Assembly (NCBI RefSeq): GCF_020281205.1
Contig: NZ_JACXZC010000009.1
Span: forward strand, 1-64,000
Direction: 5' to 3'
DNA from: Empedobacter stercoris
GTDB lineage: Bacteria > Bacteroidota > Bacteroidia > Flavobacteriales > Weeksellaceae
DNA: 64,000 nucleotides
The position numbers and the translations under genes are program-made. Below, one piece after another: positions 6,496 through 15,538 of the stretch (positions are counted from its first letter, which is position 1; every line of letters starts with the position of its first letter). Below the pieces are notes generated by a model, which ran no database searches, had not been told where the DNA came from, and saw only the letters and a program-made list of their open reading frames with translations.

Positions 6496-7851
6496 TTATT
6501 TTCCTTTTTTACGTGCTTTTGCTTTTTGTTTTTGCTGACCACGATTTTTAGGTTTAGATTTTGGTGGTTTACGTTTTGTAGGACCGCCTAAATTCACCTT
6601 TTTATTTTTATCTTTTTTCTCGTGAAAAGCAGCGCCACGCTCTTCAATTTTTACAGTTGTAAGCGCTTTCATTTTTACAACTTCTTTTTCGAATTCACGT
6701 TTTACAGGATTAATTTTTACTTTGTCTTCAGGGAAGGGAAGTACATCAATCTCTTTGTTCATCAATTCTTCAATAGCATCTAATCGTTCAATTTCTTTTT
6801 CAGAAAAATAAGAAATAGCTTCACCTTTTTTATCTGCACGACCTGTACGTCCAATTCGATGAATATATTGTTCTGGTACATCAGGAATTTCAAAGTTGAT
6901 AACATGGGTTACATCAGGAATATCTAATCCACGCGCCATAATATCAGTTGTAATAATACCACGATATTCATCTCGAGAAAAAGCTTCCATCGTTCTCAAA
7001 CGATAATTTTGCGATTTATTCGAATGTATAACACCAAATTCATCAGGATAAATTTCGTCTAAATGATTAAAGATTAAATCTGCATGTTTCTTATTGTTTG
7101 CAAAAATCAAAACTTTTTCAAATTTTGCTTTATCTTCTAATTGATAGCTAACTAAATTTAATTTCGTATTGAAGTTTTCTACTGCAATAGCTGCTTGAGC
7201 TATTTTTTCTAATGGTGTTCCCGAACGAGCTAAAGAAATTTCGACAGGATTTTTAAAGTATTCATGCAACATATCATCAACTTGATCAGTCATTGTTGCA
7301 GAAAATAGAATGTTTTGACGTTTATCACTCATCATGGTAAACAAATGAATCAATTGCGGGCGAAAACCTAAACTTAACATTTCGTCAAATTCATCTACCA
7401 CTAATTTTTTCATTTCTTTGAATGATAAAATATTGTCAATCGCTAAATCCAATACACGTCCTGGTGTTCCAACCAAAATATCGACACCTTCGTAGACCAA
7501 TAATTTTTGTGTGTTAATGTTAACACCTCCATAAATACCAAGCACACGAACATTGATAAACTCAGTTAATTGTTCTAAAATATCAGTCACCTGAACCACT
7601 AATTCGCGAGTCGGAACCAGAATAACAATCTTTGGTTGATTTGTTTTAGAATATTGATAGGTATTCAGCAAAGGCAATAAATAAGCCAATGTTTTACCTG
7701 TACCTGTTTGTGCAATACCCATTATATCACGTCCAGAAAGAATCGGTCTGAACGATTTTTCTTGTATTGGAGTAGGGGTTGTGATATTCAACTTTTCTAA
7801 AGCTGAATTCAATTGTTTTGTTAATTCGAAATCCGCGAATGTAGCTTTCAT
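6496..7851 (-). CDS. DEAD-box-family RNA helicase with DEFD motif II
   Basis: A 451-residue ATP-dependent RNA helicase of the RhlE/DbpA-like superfamily 2 group. It has Q motif PTPIQ (26-30), Walker A AQTGTGKT (47-54), motif Ib TPGR (129-132), motif III SAT (184-186) and motif VI HRIGRTGRA. Motif II reads DEFD (153-156) rather than DEAD, which keeps the metal-binding Asp-Glu. The last 60 residues are a Lys/Arg-rich tail likely to bind RNA. Probable roles are ribosome assembly or cold adaptation. It is monocistronic, convergent with msrA and divergent from argS. Confidence 0.93.
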   Translation of the reverse strand: MKATFADFELTKQLNSALEKLNITTPTPIQEKSFRPILSGRDIMGIAQTGTGKTLAYLLPLLNTYQYSKTNQPKIVILVPTRELVVQVTDILEQLTEFINVRVLGIYGGVNINTQKLLVYEGVDILVGTPGRVLDLAIDNILSFKEMKKLVVDEFDEMLSLGFRPQLIHLFTMMSDKRQNILFSATMTDQVDDMLHEYFKNPVEISLARSGTPLEKIAQAAIAVENFNTKLNLVSYQLEDKAKFEKVLIFANNKKHADLIFNHLDEIYPDEFGVIHSNKSQNYRLRTMEAFSRDEYRGIITTDIMARGLDIPDVTHVINFEIPDVPEQYIHRIGRTGRADKKGEAISYFSEKEIERLDAIEELMNKEIDVLPFPEDKVKINPVKREFEKEVVKMKALTTVKIEERGAAFHEKKDKNKKVNLGGPTKRKPPKSKPKNRGQQKQKAKARKKGK

Positions 7852-7925
7852 TTGGCAAAGATAAGTTTTCTTGATGAATTCTTAAAAACTCAATGAGCAA
7901 TCCGTTTAAATTCGTCTAATCTTTG

Positions 7926-7933
7926 TACTTTTG
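7926..7933 (+). promoter_or_regulatory. -7 promoter element of argS
   Basis: TACTTTTG matches TAnnTTTG exactly and lies 27 bases before the argS start codon, which predicts a short leader of about 20 nt. Confidence 0.55.
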
Positions 7934-7960
7934 CATTTCGATTAAGTAAAAAGGAATAAA

Positions 7961-9733
7961 ATGAGTTTAAAACAATACATCACACAGAATGTTTTAGAAG
8001 CGATTCAAAACGTTTATCAAATTAACCCAGAATCTGTTGAAATTCAGTTTACAAGGAAAGAATTTGAAGGTGATTATACATTAGTTGTTTTCCCATTAAT
8101 TAGAACTTTGAAAGGTAAACCAGAAGATATCGGTACTAAAATCGGTGAAAATTTGGTCGAAAATAATAAAATTACAGCATTTAATGTTGTAAAAGGTTTC
8201 TTGAATATGAGCTTAAATTCTGTAGATTTTTTAGAAAATTATGCTCAAAATGCTCAAAATGCTACATTCGGAATTACGAAAGTTGACGAGAATTCGAGAA
8301 CTGTAATGGTAGAATATTCTTCTCCAAATACAAACAAACCGCTGCATTTAGGACATGTTCGTAATAATTTGTTAGGTTTTTCGGTTGCTCAAATTATAGA
8401 AGCGGCAGGAAATAATGTGATTAAAACACAAATTATCAACGATCGTGGGATTCACATTTGTAAATCGATGATTGCATGGGAAAAATTTGGAAATGGTGAA
8501 ACACCAGAATCTACAAATATGAAAGGCGATCATTTGGTTGGAAAATATTATGTAGAATTTGATAAACATTACCGCGAAGAAATCAAAGCATTGGTAGCGC
8601 AAGGAAAAACGGAAGAAGAAGCAAAAAAGGAGGCTCCAATTTTTTTAGAAGCTCAAAAAATGTTACGCCAATGGGAAGCACATGATGCGAAAGTGATTGA
8701 GCTATGGCAAACGATGAATGGTTGGGTGTACGATGGTTTTGCGAAAACATATAAACGTCTTGGGGTTGCTTTTGACGAATATTTATACGAATCAAATACG
8801 TATATTTTAGGTAAAGATATTGTTGAAGAAGGTTTAAACAAAGGTGTTTTCTTCAAAAAAGATGACGGTTCTGTTTGGATTGATTTGACTGAAGATGGTT
8901 TGGATGAAAAATTAGTTTTACGTTCAGATGGAACTTCAGTTTATATAACACAAGATTTAGGAACTGCTGTAGAGCGTTTCAAGAACAATCCAACGTTAGA
9001 AGAATTGACGTATGTTGTAGGAAATGAGCAAGATTATCACTTCAAAGTTTTATTCTTAATCCTTAAAAAATTAGGTTTTTCTTGGGCAGATGCTTTACAT
9101 CATTTATCATACGGAATGGTTGATTTACCAAATGGTAAAATGAAATCTCGTGAAGGTACAGTTGTCGACGCGGACGAATTGATGGAAGATGTATACATAA
9201 CAGCCAAAGAAATTTCGGAAGAGTTAGGTAAATTGGATGGCTTATCGGAAGATGAAAAAGCTGAATTGTACGAAACAATTGCGATGGGAGCTTTGAAATA
9301 TTATATTTTGAAAGTAGATCCGAAGAAACGTATTTTATTTGATCCAAAAGAATCAGTAGATTTTAATGGTAATACAGGACCATTTATTCAATATGCGTTT
9401 GCACGAATTCAATCTTTGTTGAGAAAAGAATCTCCAAAAGAGTTTGATGCAAATTCTATTCAATTGAATGATGCAGAAAAAGAAATTATTCGTGCCTTAT
9501 ATGATTTTGAAGATACGATTAATAAAGCAGCTGTGGAAATGAGTCCAGCGTTGATTGCGAATTATGTGTACGAATTGGTGAAATTATTTAACTCGTTCTA
9601 CCAAAATAATCCAATCTTGAAAAATGAAGATGAAAATGTGAAAAATTTTCGTTTGTATCTTTCTCAATGGGTTGCCAATACAATTCAAAATTCGTTACGT
9701 TTATTAGGAATAGGTGTTCCAGAAAGAATGTAA
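7961..9733 (+). CDS. argS: Arginyl-tRNA synthetase
   Basis: A 590-residue class I aminoacyl-tRNA synthetase that charges tRNA-Arg in the cytosol. An N-terminal Add-1 tRNA-binding domain is followed by the catalytic Rossmann fold with the HIGH-type motif HLGHVRN near residue 129. The loop MKSREGTVV takes the place of KMSKS, as is usual for bacterial ArgRS. The C-terminal helical anticodon-binding domain is complete, ending in the LLGIGVPERM tail. It has its own promoter and a strong terminator. Confidence 0.97.
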   Translation: MSLKQYITQNVLEAIQNVYQINPESVEIQFTRKEFEGDYTLVVFPLIRTLKGKPEDIGTKIGENLVENNKITAFNVVKGFLNMSLNSVDFLENYAQNAQNATFGITKVDENSRTVMVEYSSPNTNKPLHLGHVRNNLLGFSVAQIIEAAGNNVIKTQIINDRGIHICKSMIAWEKFGNGETPESTNMKGDHLVGKYYVEFDKHYREEIKALVAQGKTEEEAKKEAPIFLEAQKMLRQWEAHDAKVIELWQTMNGWVYDGFAKTYKRLGVAFDEYLYESNTYILGKDIVEEGLNKGVFFKKDDGSVWIDLTEDGLDEKLVLRSDGTSVYITQDLGTAVERFKNNPTLEELTYVVGNEQDYHFKVLFLILKKLGFSWADALHHLSYGMVDLPNGKMKSREGTVVDADELMEDVYITAKEISEELGKLDGLSEDEKAELYETIAMGALKYYILKVDPKKRILFDPKESVDFNGNTGPFIQYAFARIQSLLRKESPKEFDANSIQLNDAEKEIIRALYDFEDTINKAAVEMSPALIANYVYELVKLFNSFYQNNPILKNEDENVKNFRLYLSQWVANTIQNSLRLLGIGVPERM

Positions 9734-9755
9734 TTACTGTATAAAATAAATATAG

Positions 9756-9789
9756 AAAAAATGCCTCATGATTGATGAGGCATTTTTTT
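9756..9789. terminator. Terminator after argS, shared with the opposing gene
   Basis: A long A/T-flanked stem (AAATGCCTCAT / ATGAGGCATTT) with a 5-base loop and T run. Its 3' end overlaps the stop codon of the convergent lipoprotein gene (9788), so it can work on both strands. Confidence 0.85.
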
Positions 9790-10576
9790 ATTCATTTATC
9801 AATTGCTCAGCGAATTGATTGTATTCTTGTTCTTTTTGAATCTTCTTTAATTTCCAAAACCAATAAATCGCACCGATTGGTAAGGCAATTGCTAAAGTAG
9901 AAAAGATTGATGTAAAGTTGAAACCATAACCAAGCAACTGAAAATTAAAAAACTGAAAATCAAAACCATCTAATGGCGCATATTTAATAGTCGGAAAATT
10001 CAAAAATATTAAAGCAATATATTTTAACCATTTAAGTTTTAATTGACTTTTTCTGATCATATTAAACACATAAATATTAAAAATAGGAATCGCTAAACCT
10101 ATAATTGCAACAGCATAAAATAACACCATTGAAGGCAGAGGTTGATTAGAAAATTCTGGACTTACATTTAAAACTTTCTTGGTATTATCATCGTAAATGA
10201 ATTTTATAATACCATAATTTTTATCATTCTGAAATAATATATTAACATTTGTAGAATTTGGAATAGTATTGCTGTTGGTCGAATAATGTTTATTTGCGCC
10301 TAAAAAAGTAAATTCCACCTCCTTTCCGTATTGGGATATCATTTCAGTTCTGAATTGATACAGACCTTCGTTCAAAACATTTTTATCCATGTTTTTCATT
10401 CCTTCATGTTCTAAAGCAAATAAATCAATGTTTTCATCAATCTTGCCATTCATAATGTTGTCCATAAATACAACAGCGCTTTTTTTGTATTCTTTTGTAT
10501 TGCTATAAAATTGACAAGAATTGGTAATTAAAAATAGGATAAGTAGAAGTGATAAGTTTTTTAAGTGAAATTTCAT
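9788..10576 (-). CDS. Lipoprotein with C-terminal membrane helices, unknown function
   Basis: A 262-residue protein of no family I recognise. The N-terminus is a lipoprotein signal with lipobox ITNSC (Cys at about residue 21). A soluble region of about 125 residues follows; it is rich in Asn and Lys and may be an NTF2-like or DUF4878-like fold, but that is only a guess. After residue 145 there are three probable transmembrane segments (about 148-170, 180-197, 222-243), then a charged cytoplasmic tail. Combining a lipid anchor with several helices is uncommon. It is alone on its strand and convergent with argS. Confidence 0.7.
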   Translation of the reverse strand: MKFHLKNLSLLLILFLITNSCQFYSNTKEYKKSAVVFMDNIMNGKIDENIDLFALEHEGMKNMDKNVLNEGLYQFRTEMISQYGKEVEFTFLGANKHYSTNSNTIPNSTNVNILFQNDKNYGIIKFIYDDNTKKVLNVSPEFSNQPLPSMVLFYAVAIIGLAIPIFNIYVFNMIRKSQLKLKWLKYIALIFLNFPTIKYAPLDGFDFQFFNFQLLGYGFNFTSIFSTLAIALPIGAIYWFWKLKKIQKEQEYNQFAEQLINE

Positions 10577-10650
10577 AATTAGTTGAATAGAAAAATAAAA
10601 ATAATAAATATTGTCTAATATAATTATAAGTTTGTTACTAAATTAAGATT

Positions 10651-10658
10651 TATCTTTG
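10651..10658 (+). promoter_or_regulatory. -7 promoter element of the DUF1810 gene
   Basis: TATCTTTG matches TAnnTTTG. A TTTG at 10631-10634 is a possible -33 element, with a slightly short 16-base spacer. The start codon follows 25 bases downstream. Confidence 0.5.
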
Positions 10659-10682
10659 CTTCCTTATTTTAGTAAATAAAAG

Positions 10683-11153
10683 ATGAAAATAGGAGATTTA
10701 ATCAAACAAAAAGATCCAAACGATAAATTTAATTTGAAACGATTTCATGATGCACAAAGCTTTGTGTACGACGAAATTTTGATGGAAGTTCATGCCGGGA
10801 AAAAGCAAACGAATTGGATGGTTTTTATGTTTCCTCAACTTGCTGGTTTAGGTTCGAGTGATTCGTCATTAGAGTTTTCGATTTCTTCAAAAGAAGAAGC
10901 GAGAGCTTTTGTGAAGGATGAAGAACTTTGGGAAAATTATTTAGAAGTTTTGTCTGTACTATTAATGCGTCATAAAGGAGTTATTCCTCAATTGATTTTT
11001 GGAAAAAATGATGCAATGAAATTAAAGTCAAGTTTAACGTTGTTTAATTTTATCGTTCCAAAAGAGAAAATCATCAAGGATGTGTTGAAATTTTTCTACG
11101 CAGATCAAACGGATAAAAAAACATTAAGTATTCTGAAACAGATGAATAGATAA
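10683..11153 (+). CDS. DUF1810 family protein
   Basis: A 156-residue cytosolic protein matching DUF1810. Diagnostic segments are an N-terminal RFHDAQSFVYDE, the WMVFMFPQLAGLG block (about 45-57), the EEARAFVKDEELW block and the final FGKNDAMKLKSSLTLF block (about 101-116). The family has no settled biochemical role; some relatives are fused to or found near YbiA-type NADAR domains that act on ADP-ribose compounds. It is a single-gene unit with a terminator immediately after the stop. Confidence 0.85.
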   Translation: MKIGDLIKQKDPNDKFNLKRFHDAQSFVYDEILMEVHAGKKQTNWMVFMFPQLAGLGSSDSSLEFSISSKEEARAFVKDEELWENYLEVLSVLLMRHKGVIPQLIFGKNDAMKLKSSLTLFNFIVPKEKIIKDVLKFFYADQTDKKTLSILKQMNR

Positions 11154-11180
11154 AAAAAACTCGCATTTGCGAGTTTTTTT
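11152..11180 (+). terminator. Intrinsic terminator after DUF1810 gene
   Basis: Stem ACTCGC / GCGAGT with an ATTT loop, flanked by an A run and seven T. Confidence 0.85.
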
Positions 11181-11495
11181 ATTATTAAATGAGTTATTGT
11201 TTTTCGATTTATTAAAGTTTAAGTAATTTATAATCACTAATTTATTCATTTGAAGTAGTTTGATTATTATAAAGAAATTCATTGAATTCATTGATGAATT
11301 ATTAAAGAAAAGAGCTTGTAATAATATTATTTTAAAAATATTTTGGCGCATTGAACTAAAATAATGAATGTAAAATTATCGAACATGAATAAATATTTAT
11401 TCAAAATATTTACGAATTAGAGAATTGGTTTGTTTTTTGCTTAATTCGAGCAAATATAATTAGGCAATAAAGAAAAGGAATACTATTTTTGGACT
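11181..11495. other. AT-rich intergenic region before the ClC gene
   Basis: No gene, RNA or repeat is recognised here. It must contain the promoter of the following channel gene, but no perfect TAnnTTTG was found. TTTTTTGC...TTAATTCG at about 11431-11449 is the nearest resemblance. Confidence 0.5.
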
Positions 11496-13307
11496 ATGCA
11501 GCTTTCCTCTAAACAAAAGTTTTTTCAATATCTCAAAAAATCAATTAATTTTTTTCAAAATTTATTGAATCTCTTAAAACTTGTACTGACAGAAAGACAA
11601 TTTTTGTACTTGTCATGTATTTTAGTTGCGATTTCATCTGCATTTGCTGTGATCGTTTTAAAAACATTTGCACACATCGTTTTCCAATTTACAGTTTACA
11701 TTAATAATTTAGTTAAGCTTCCTTATATTAATAGTATACTTCCGATTATTGGGATTTTGCTTACGGTTTTTGTTGTGCAAAAATTTTTGAATGGTTCAAT
11801 AGAAAAAGGAACTTCTCAAATTATGATTGCTGTAGCTAAAAAATCAGGAATAATGCCTAAAAAACAAATGTATGCACAAATTGTTACCAGCTCTTTAACT
11901 GTTGGTATGGGTGGTTCAGCAGGTTTAGAGTCGCCAATTACAATCACAGGTGCAGCCTTTGGATCAAATTATGCACAATACTATAGGTTTAAATATAAAG
12001 AACGTACTTTGTTATTGGCATGTGGAGTTGCGGCAGGTATTGCAGCGGCTTTTAATGCGCCAATCGCAGGTGTATTATTTGCTATAGAAATTGTATTAGC
12101 AGATATGAGTGTTACTGCTTTTATTCCATTGTTGTTATCCTCTGCAACAGGAGCTTTGATTGCAAATTTAACATTGAAAAGTAATATGTTATTATCATTT
12201 CGGTATGCTTTAGGTTTTGATTATCACAATGTGATTTTTTATGTTATTTTGGGTGTATTGGCAGGCTTTATTTCTGTTTATCATGCCAGATTATTTCGTA
12301 AAGTGGAACATCTTATTGGCAATTATTCGGATAATGTTTATTGGCGAGCAATGGTTGGAGCAGGGAGTTTAGCAATTTTGATTTTCTTTTTTCCCACTTT
12401 ATTTGGAGAAGGTTATGAAAGTATTAAATATTTAGCAAATGATGAAGCAGGTTTTATTCTGAATAATTCTTTGTTAGAAGATTTTAGGACTAATCAATGG
12501 GTTGTTTTAGCCTTTGTTTTTGTAACTATTTTAATAAAATCTATTGCAACAGGATTGACATTAGGAAGTGGTGGAAACGGTGGAAATTTCGCACCATCTT
12601 TGTTTGTTGGCTCATATTTGGGCTATGTTGTCGCAAAAGTATTTAATCTCATCGGTTTCAAAGATGTTCCTGTTGGAAATTTTACTGTTGTTGGAATGGC
12701 AGCAGTTTTGAGTGGATTATTTCATGCACCTTTAACAGCTATTTTCTTGATTGCGGAAATTACAGGAGGTTACGGATTAATGATTCCACTGATGATTGTC
12801 TCTTCTATTAGTTTTGCAATTTCTAAACGTTATGATAAATATTCGATGGATATATACGCAATAGCGGATAAAGGAATTGTTTTTACCTCGGATAAAGATC
12901 GTAATCTTTTTAATAAAATAGATTTATTTTCTATTTACATCAAGAATATTAAAACATTGACAGTTTATGATTCAATAGAAGATATCAAAACTATTTTTTC
13001 GACTACTACCCAAGATTTTATTCCAGTTTTAAATGAAGATCAATCTATTCATGGAATTATCGTTTTAGACAATATTCGATCATTTATTTTTAAGGATAAT
13101 TTAGAGGGAAAAAGTTATCTTGAATGCATTACAAGCGCTTCTTCTACATCAATCTTTACAAACGCAGCAACTGTGATGAAGATGATGGAAAGTAAAAAAA
13201 CAGAATATATTTTATTAACTAAAAAAGGTAAGTTTGAAGGCTATGTTACAGAAAGTTTATTGCTTGAGAATTACCGTTCTAATTTGAATAAATTACGAAT
13301 AGAATAA
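11496..13307 (+). CDS. ClC-type chloride channel/antiporter with CBS domains
   Basis: A 603-residue inner-membrane protein with about ten hydrophobic segments in residues 40-450. The helix F motif is GGSAGLESPIT, which keeps the gating glutamate, and the helix N motif is GGNFAPSLF (the GxFxP signature). The helix D motif usually written GSGIP is replaced by EKGTSQ, so anion selectivity may differ. The last 150 residues form a pair of CBS domains, which often bind adenine nucleotides and regulate transport. Likely roles are Cl-/H+ exchange in acid or osmotic stress. It converges with the downstream regulator gene with a 4-base gap. Confidence 0.9.
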   Translation: MQLSSKQKFFQYLKKSINFFQNLLNLLKLVLTERQFLYLSCILVAISSAFAVIVLKTFAHIVFQFTVYINNLVKLPYINSILPIIGILLTVFVVQKFLNGSIEKGTSQIMIAVAKKSGIMPKKQMYAQIVTSSLTVGMGGSAGLESPITITGAAFGSNYAQYYRFKYKERTLLLACGVAAGIAAAFNAPIAGVLFAIEIVLADMSVTAFIPLLLSSATGALIANLTLKSNMLLSFRYALGFDYHNVIFYVILGVLAGFISVYHARLFRKVEHLIGNYSDNVYWRAMVGAGSLAILIFFFPTLFGEGYESIKYLANDEAGFILNNSLLEDFRTNQWVVLAFVFVTILIKSIATGLTLGSGGNGGNFAPSLFVGSYLGYVVAKVFNLIGFKDVPVGNFTVVGMAAVLSGLFHAPLTAIFLIAEITGGYGLMIPLMIVSSISFAISKRYDKYSMDIYAIADKGIVFTSDKDRNLFNKIDLFSIYIKNIKTLTVYDSIEDIKTIFSTTTQDFIPVLNEDQSIHGIIVLDNIRSFIFKDNLEGKSYLECITSASSTSIFTNAATVMKMMESKKTEYILLTKKGKFEGYVTESLLLENYRSNLNKLRIE

Positions 13308-13311
13308 TGTT

Positions 13312-15036
13312 TTAATTCTGAATGCCTTTAAAAATTAATTCATAATTATCATATTTTTTTCGAAGTCGTTGTTTTGCTTTTTTAACAGAATCTGGTGTTA
13401 TACCTAACAAATGAGCTATTTCTATATTCGTTAAACCTAATTTTGTAAGGTAAATAATCCGTAAATTTGATTCAGTTAAATCTGAAAAATTATTTTCTAA
13501 ATACGATACAAAATCAGCCTTTTCAGATGCAAAAACTTTTTTAAAGTTATTCCAATTTTCATCCGTCATCAAATGAGATTTCAACAAATTATTCAATTGT
13601 AATTCATGTTCTTCTGTTTTTTTATTGGATGATTTTGATAAATTATCAATTTCTTTATTCAATATTTCTATCTGTGTATTTTTATCAGCTAAATATATCT
13701 TGTAAGAATCTAAGGTTTTATTAGCCTTATTTAAGCGGCTTTCAGACTTTAATTTTTCATTATGTAATTTTAATACTTTGTTGTCATTTATAGAATTTTG
13801 AATTTTCATTTTTCTTTTAAACGATATAAAAACGAATAAAATAATGATAGTTAGTAAGATAGAAACAATTATAAGTGCATTTTTTAGCAGAATGGTTTTT
13901 TCACGTTTTATTTTTTCAGTTTCATATTTATAATCAAAATTATTTTTTTGGATATTCCAATTTATTTCATTGATTACATTTTCACCATCCGTAAGCTTTA
14001 TTTCAGTTTCTAACTCACTTAATTTGCGTCGAAAATCGAGTTCTTCTGCTGTATTTCCTTTTTTTATAGCAATATCCAGTAAAAGTGTGAAGATATCTTT
14101 CTCAAAACTATTAAGATAAGCTTTTCCAGAAGTGTATTTTTTTGCTTCGTTTAATATTTCTTTTGCCTCATCAATTCTGTCTAACTGCAAATATAATTTT
14201 CCAAGTTGAATATTAGCGTACATTAAATTTCTATGATTTTTACTTTCTCTAGAAATTTCGATATCCGTTATTAAATTTTGAATTGCAAGCTCATATTCTT
14301 TATTTTGAATTTGAATACCAGCAATATCTCCTAACGCTTTTGCATACCTAATTTTATCATTATTCTTTACGGCGTGTTCTTTGGTTTGATTAAAATAATG
14401 ATTAGCCTTTGCGGTATCCTTTTTTTCAAGGAAAATATGTCCAATGGCATTCAGAATTGAGCCGTATTCATTGTCTTTTTTATTTGCATATTGCAGTGCC
14501 AAAAATAGATATTTTTCACTTTTATCCAATTCTTTTACATTCATAAAGAAAAAAGCATTTTTTTTGTAAACATCACTTTTCTGGAAAACATTATTATTGT
14601 CTGCAAAATCTAATAACTTAGACGATTCCATAAAATAAGGATAAGCCTTTAAATATTGATTATAACTATAGTAATAGTAACCAAATTGAGTATTTATCCA
14701 AATTTGCATATCTATTAAGCCTAAATCTTTTGCAGTTTTTCTTGCAGAATTAAAAAGTTGTTCACTTTTTGGATTTAATTTATCTAATTTTTCAGCATAA
14801 ATATTGGCTAATAAAGTTTGATAAATAATATTCAGATTTTTTGAAACGTAATCATTTGATTTACTACGTAGAATATCAAAATTTCTTTTTAATTGAATAG
14901 AATCTTTCACATCTTTATTTTGATTAATTACATAATCTAATAGCACTAAATCTTTTGCTTCTCGACTGGAAGTAAATGAAGTTGTAAATAAAGTGTTACA
15001 TAGTATAAACGTAAATAAAATAAAGATTCTATGCAT
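13312..15036 (-). CDS. TPR-containing membrane regulator with LuxR-type HTH
   Basis: A 574-residue protein with an N-terminal signal-like hydrophobic segment, then about six tetratricopeptide-like repeats up to residue 330. One transmembrane helix follows (about 391-411), then a coiled coil (about 415-485), and a C-terminal LuxR/GerE-type HTH near residues 525-565 (IAHLLGITPDSVKKAKQRLR). This is a common Bacteroidota design in which an extracytoplasmic TPR sensor controls a cytoplasmic DNA-binding domain. A -7 element lies 14 bases upstream of the start codon, so the leader is very short. Targets are unknown; a TGTCC tandem box lies 275 bases upstream. Confidence 0.85.
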   Translation of the reverse strand: MHRIFILFTFILCNTLFTTSFTSSREAKDLVLLDYVINQNKDVKDSIQLKRNFDILRSKSNDYVSKNLNIIYQTLLANIYAEKLDKLNPKSEQLFNSARKTAKDLGLIDMQIWINTQFGYYYYSYNQYLKAYPYFMESSKLLDFADNNNVFQKSDVYKKNAFFFMNVKELDKSEKYLFLALQYANKKDNEYGSILNAIGHIFLEKKDTAKANHYFNQTKEHAVKNNDKIRYAKALGDIAGIQIQNKEYELAIQNLITDIEISRESKNHRNLMYANIQLGKLYLQLDRIDEAKEILNEAKKYTSGKAYLNSFEKDIFTLLLDIAIKKGNTAEELDFRRKLSELETEIKLTDGENVINEINWNIQKNNFDYKYETEKIKREKTILLKNALIIVSILLTIIILFVFISFKRKMKIQNSINDNKVLKLHNEKLKSESRLNKANKTLDSYKIYLADKNTQIEILNKEIDNLSKSSNKKTEEHELQLNNLLKSHLMTDENWNNFKKVFASEKADFVSYLENNFSDLTESNLRIIYLTKLGLTNIEIAHLLGITPDSVKKAKQRLRKKYDNYELIFKGIQN

Positions 15037-15049
15037 ACATATTTTTTAT

Positions 15050-15057
15050 CAAAGATA
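15050..15057 (-). promoter_or_regulatory. -7 promoter element of the TPR/LuxR gene
   Basis: On the minus strand this reads TATCTTTG, a perfect TAnnTTTG match. The start codon is only 14 bases downstream, so the leader would be under 10 nt. Confidence 0.5.
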
Positions 15058-15462
15058 ATAGTAAAATTTATTTATATTAACATATTGTTAATTAGTAGTC
15101 TATAAATTATTAACTTTGATTATTCTCGAAAAATATATCATCTTAAAAAGATAGATCTATAACTAATTTATAATTTTAATATAATTGAGCGTGATGATTT
15201 CATCTAAAAATTATTAATGTTGTTGTTTTTTCTAATGATTATCTCTAAAATGTTTTTTTATTCTAAATTTTTATATTACTTAAATGTTTGTTAAACAGTC
15301 TTTTATTGTTTGTCCCCTTTGATGTCCCCCACAAAAAAATGATTTTTATTTTAGATGTGCATAATTTTGACACAAGTTATTAGATGATTACTAATGCTAA
15401 CCTATAAAGCAAACTACATGATAACTTTAACAACTTAAACCTATTATATTAATTACAAAATG
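15058..15462. other. Long AT-rich intergenic region, possible regulatory or RNA content
   Basis: This is the bulk of a 500-base gap between the divergent TPR/LuxR and LLM genes. No ORF is convincing. It contains a tandem TGTCC box at 15311-15330. Downstream, at 15463, is a strong terminator that does not follow any protein gene, so a short transcript may run from somewhere in 15330-15400 to 15499. No clear -7 element was found for it. Confidence 0.4.
15311..15330 (+). promoter_or_regulatory. Tandem TGTCC box, copy A
   Basis: TGTCCCC (15311-15317) is followed 12 bases on by TGTCCCCC (15323-15330). This is a GC-rich direct repeat in a region that is otherwise over 75% AT. A closely similar pair on the minus strand at 44836-44854 lies upstream of a secreted-protein gene. 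One-turn spacing suggests side-by-side binding of a regulator. The binding protein is unknown; the adjacent LuxR-type gene is one candidate. Confidence 0.5.
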
Positions 15463-15499
15463 AATTCCTCTAAAGACGACTCTTAGAGGAATTTTTTTT
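15463..15499 (+). terminator. Terminator with no upstream protein gene
   Basis: An 11-bp perfect stem (AATTCCTCTAA / TTAGAGGAATT) with a 9-base loop and eight T. It lies about 40 bases before the LLM gene on the same strand. It could end a small RNA or act as a leader attenuator for the LLM gene. Confidence 0.75.
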
Positions 15500-15538
15500 G
15501 TATTATTTTCTTCGTAATTTGGTCTTAGAATTTTTATA

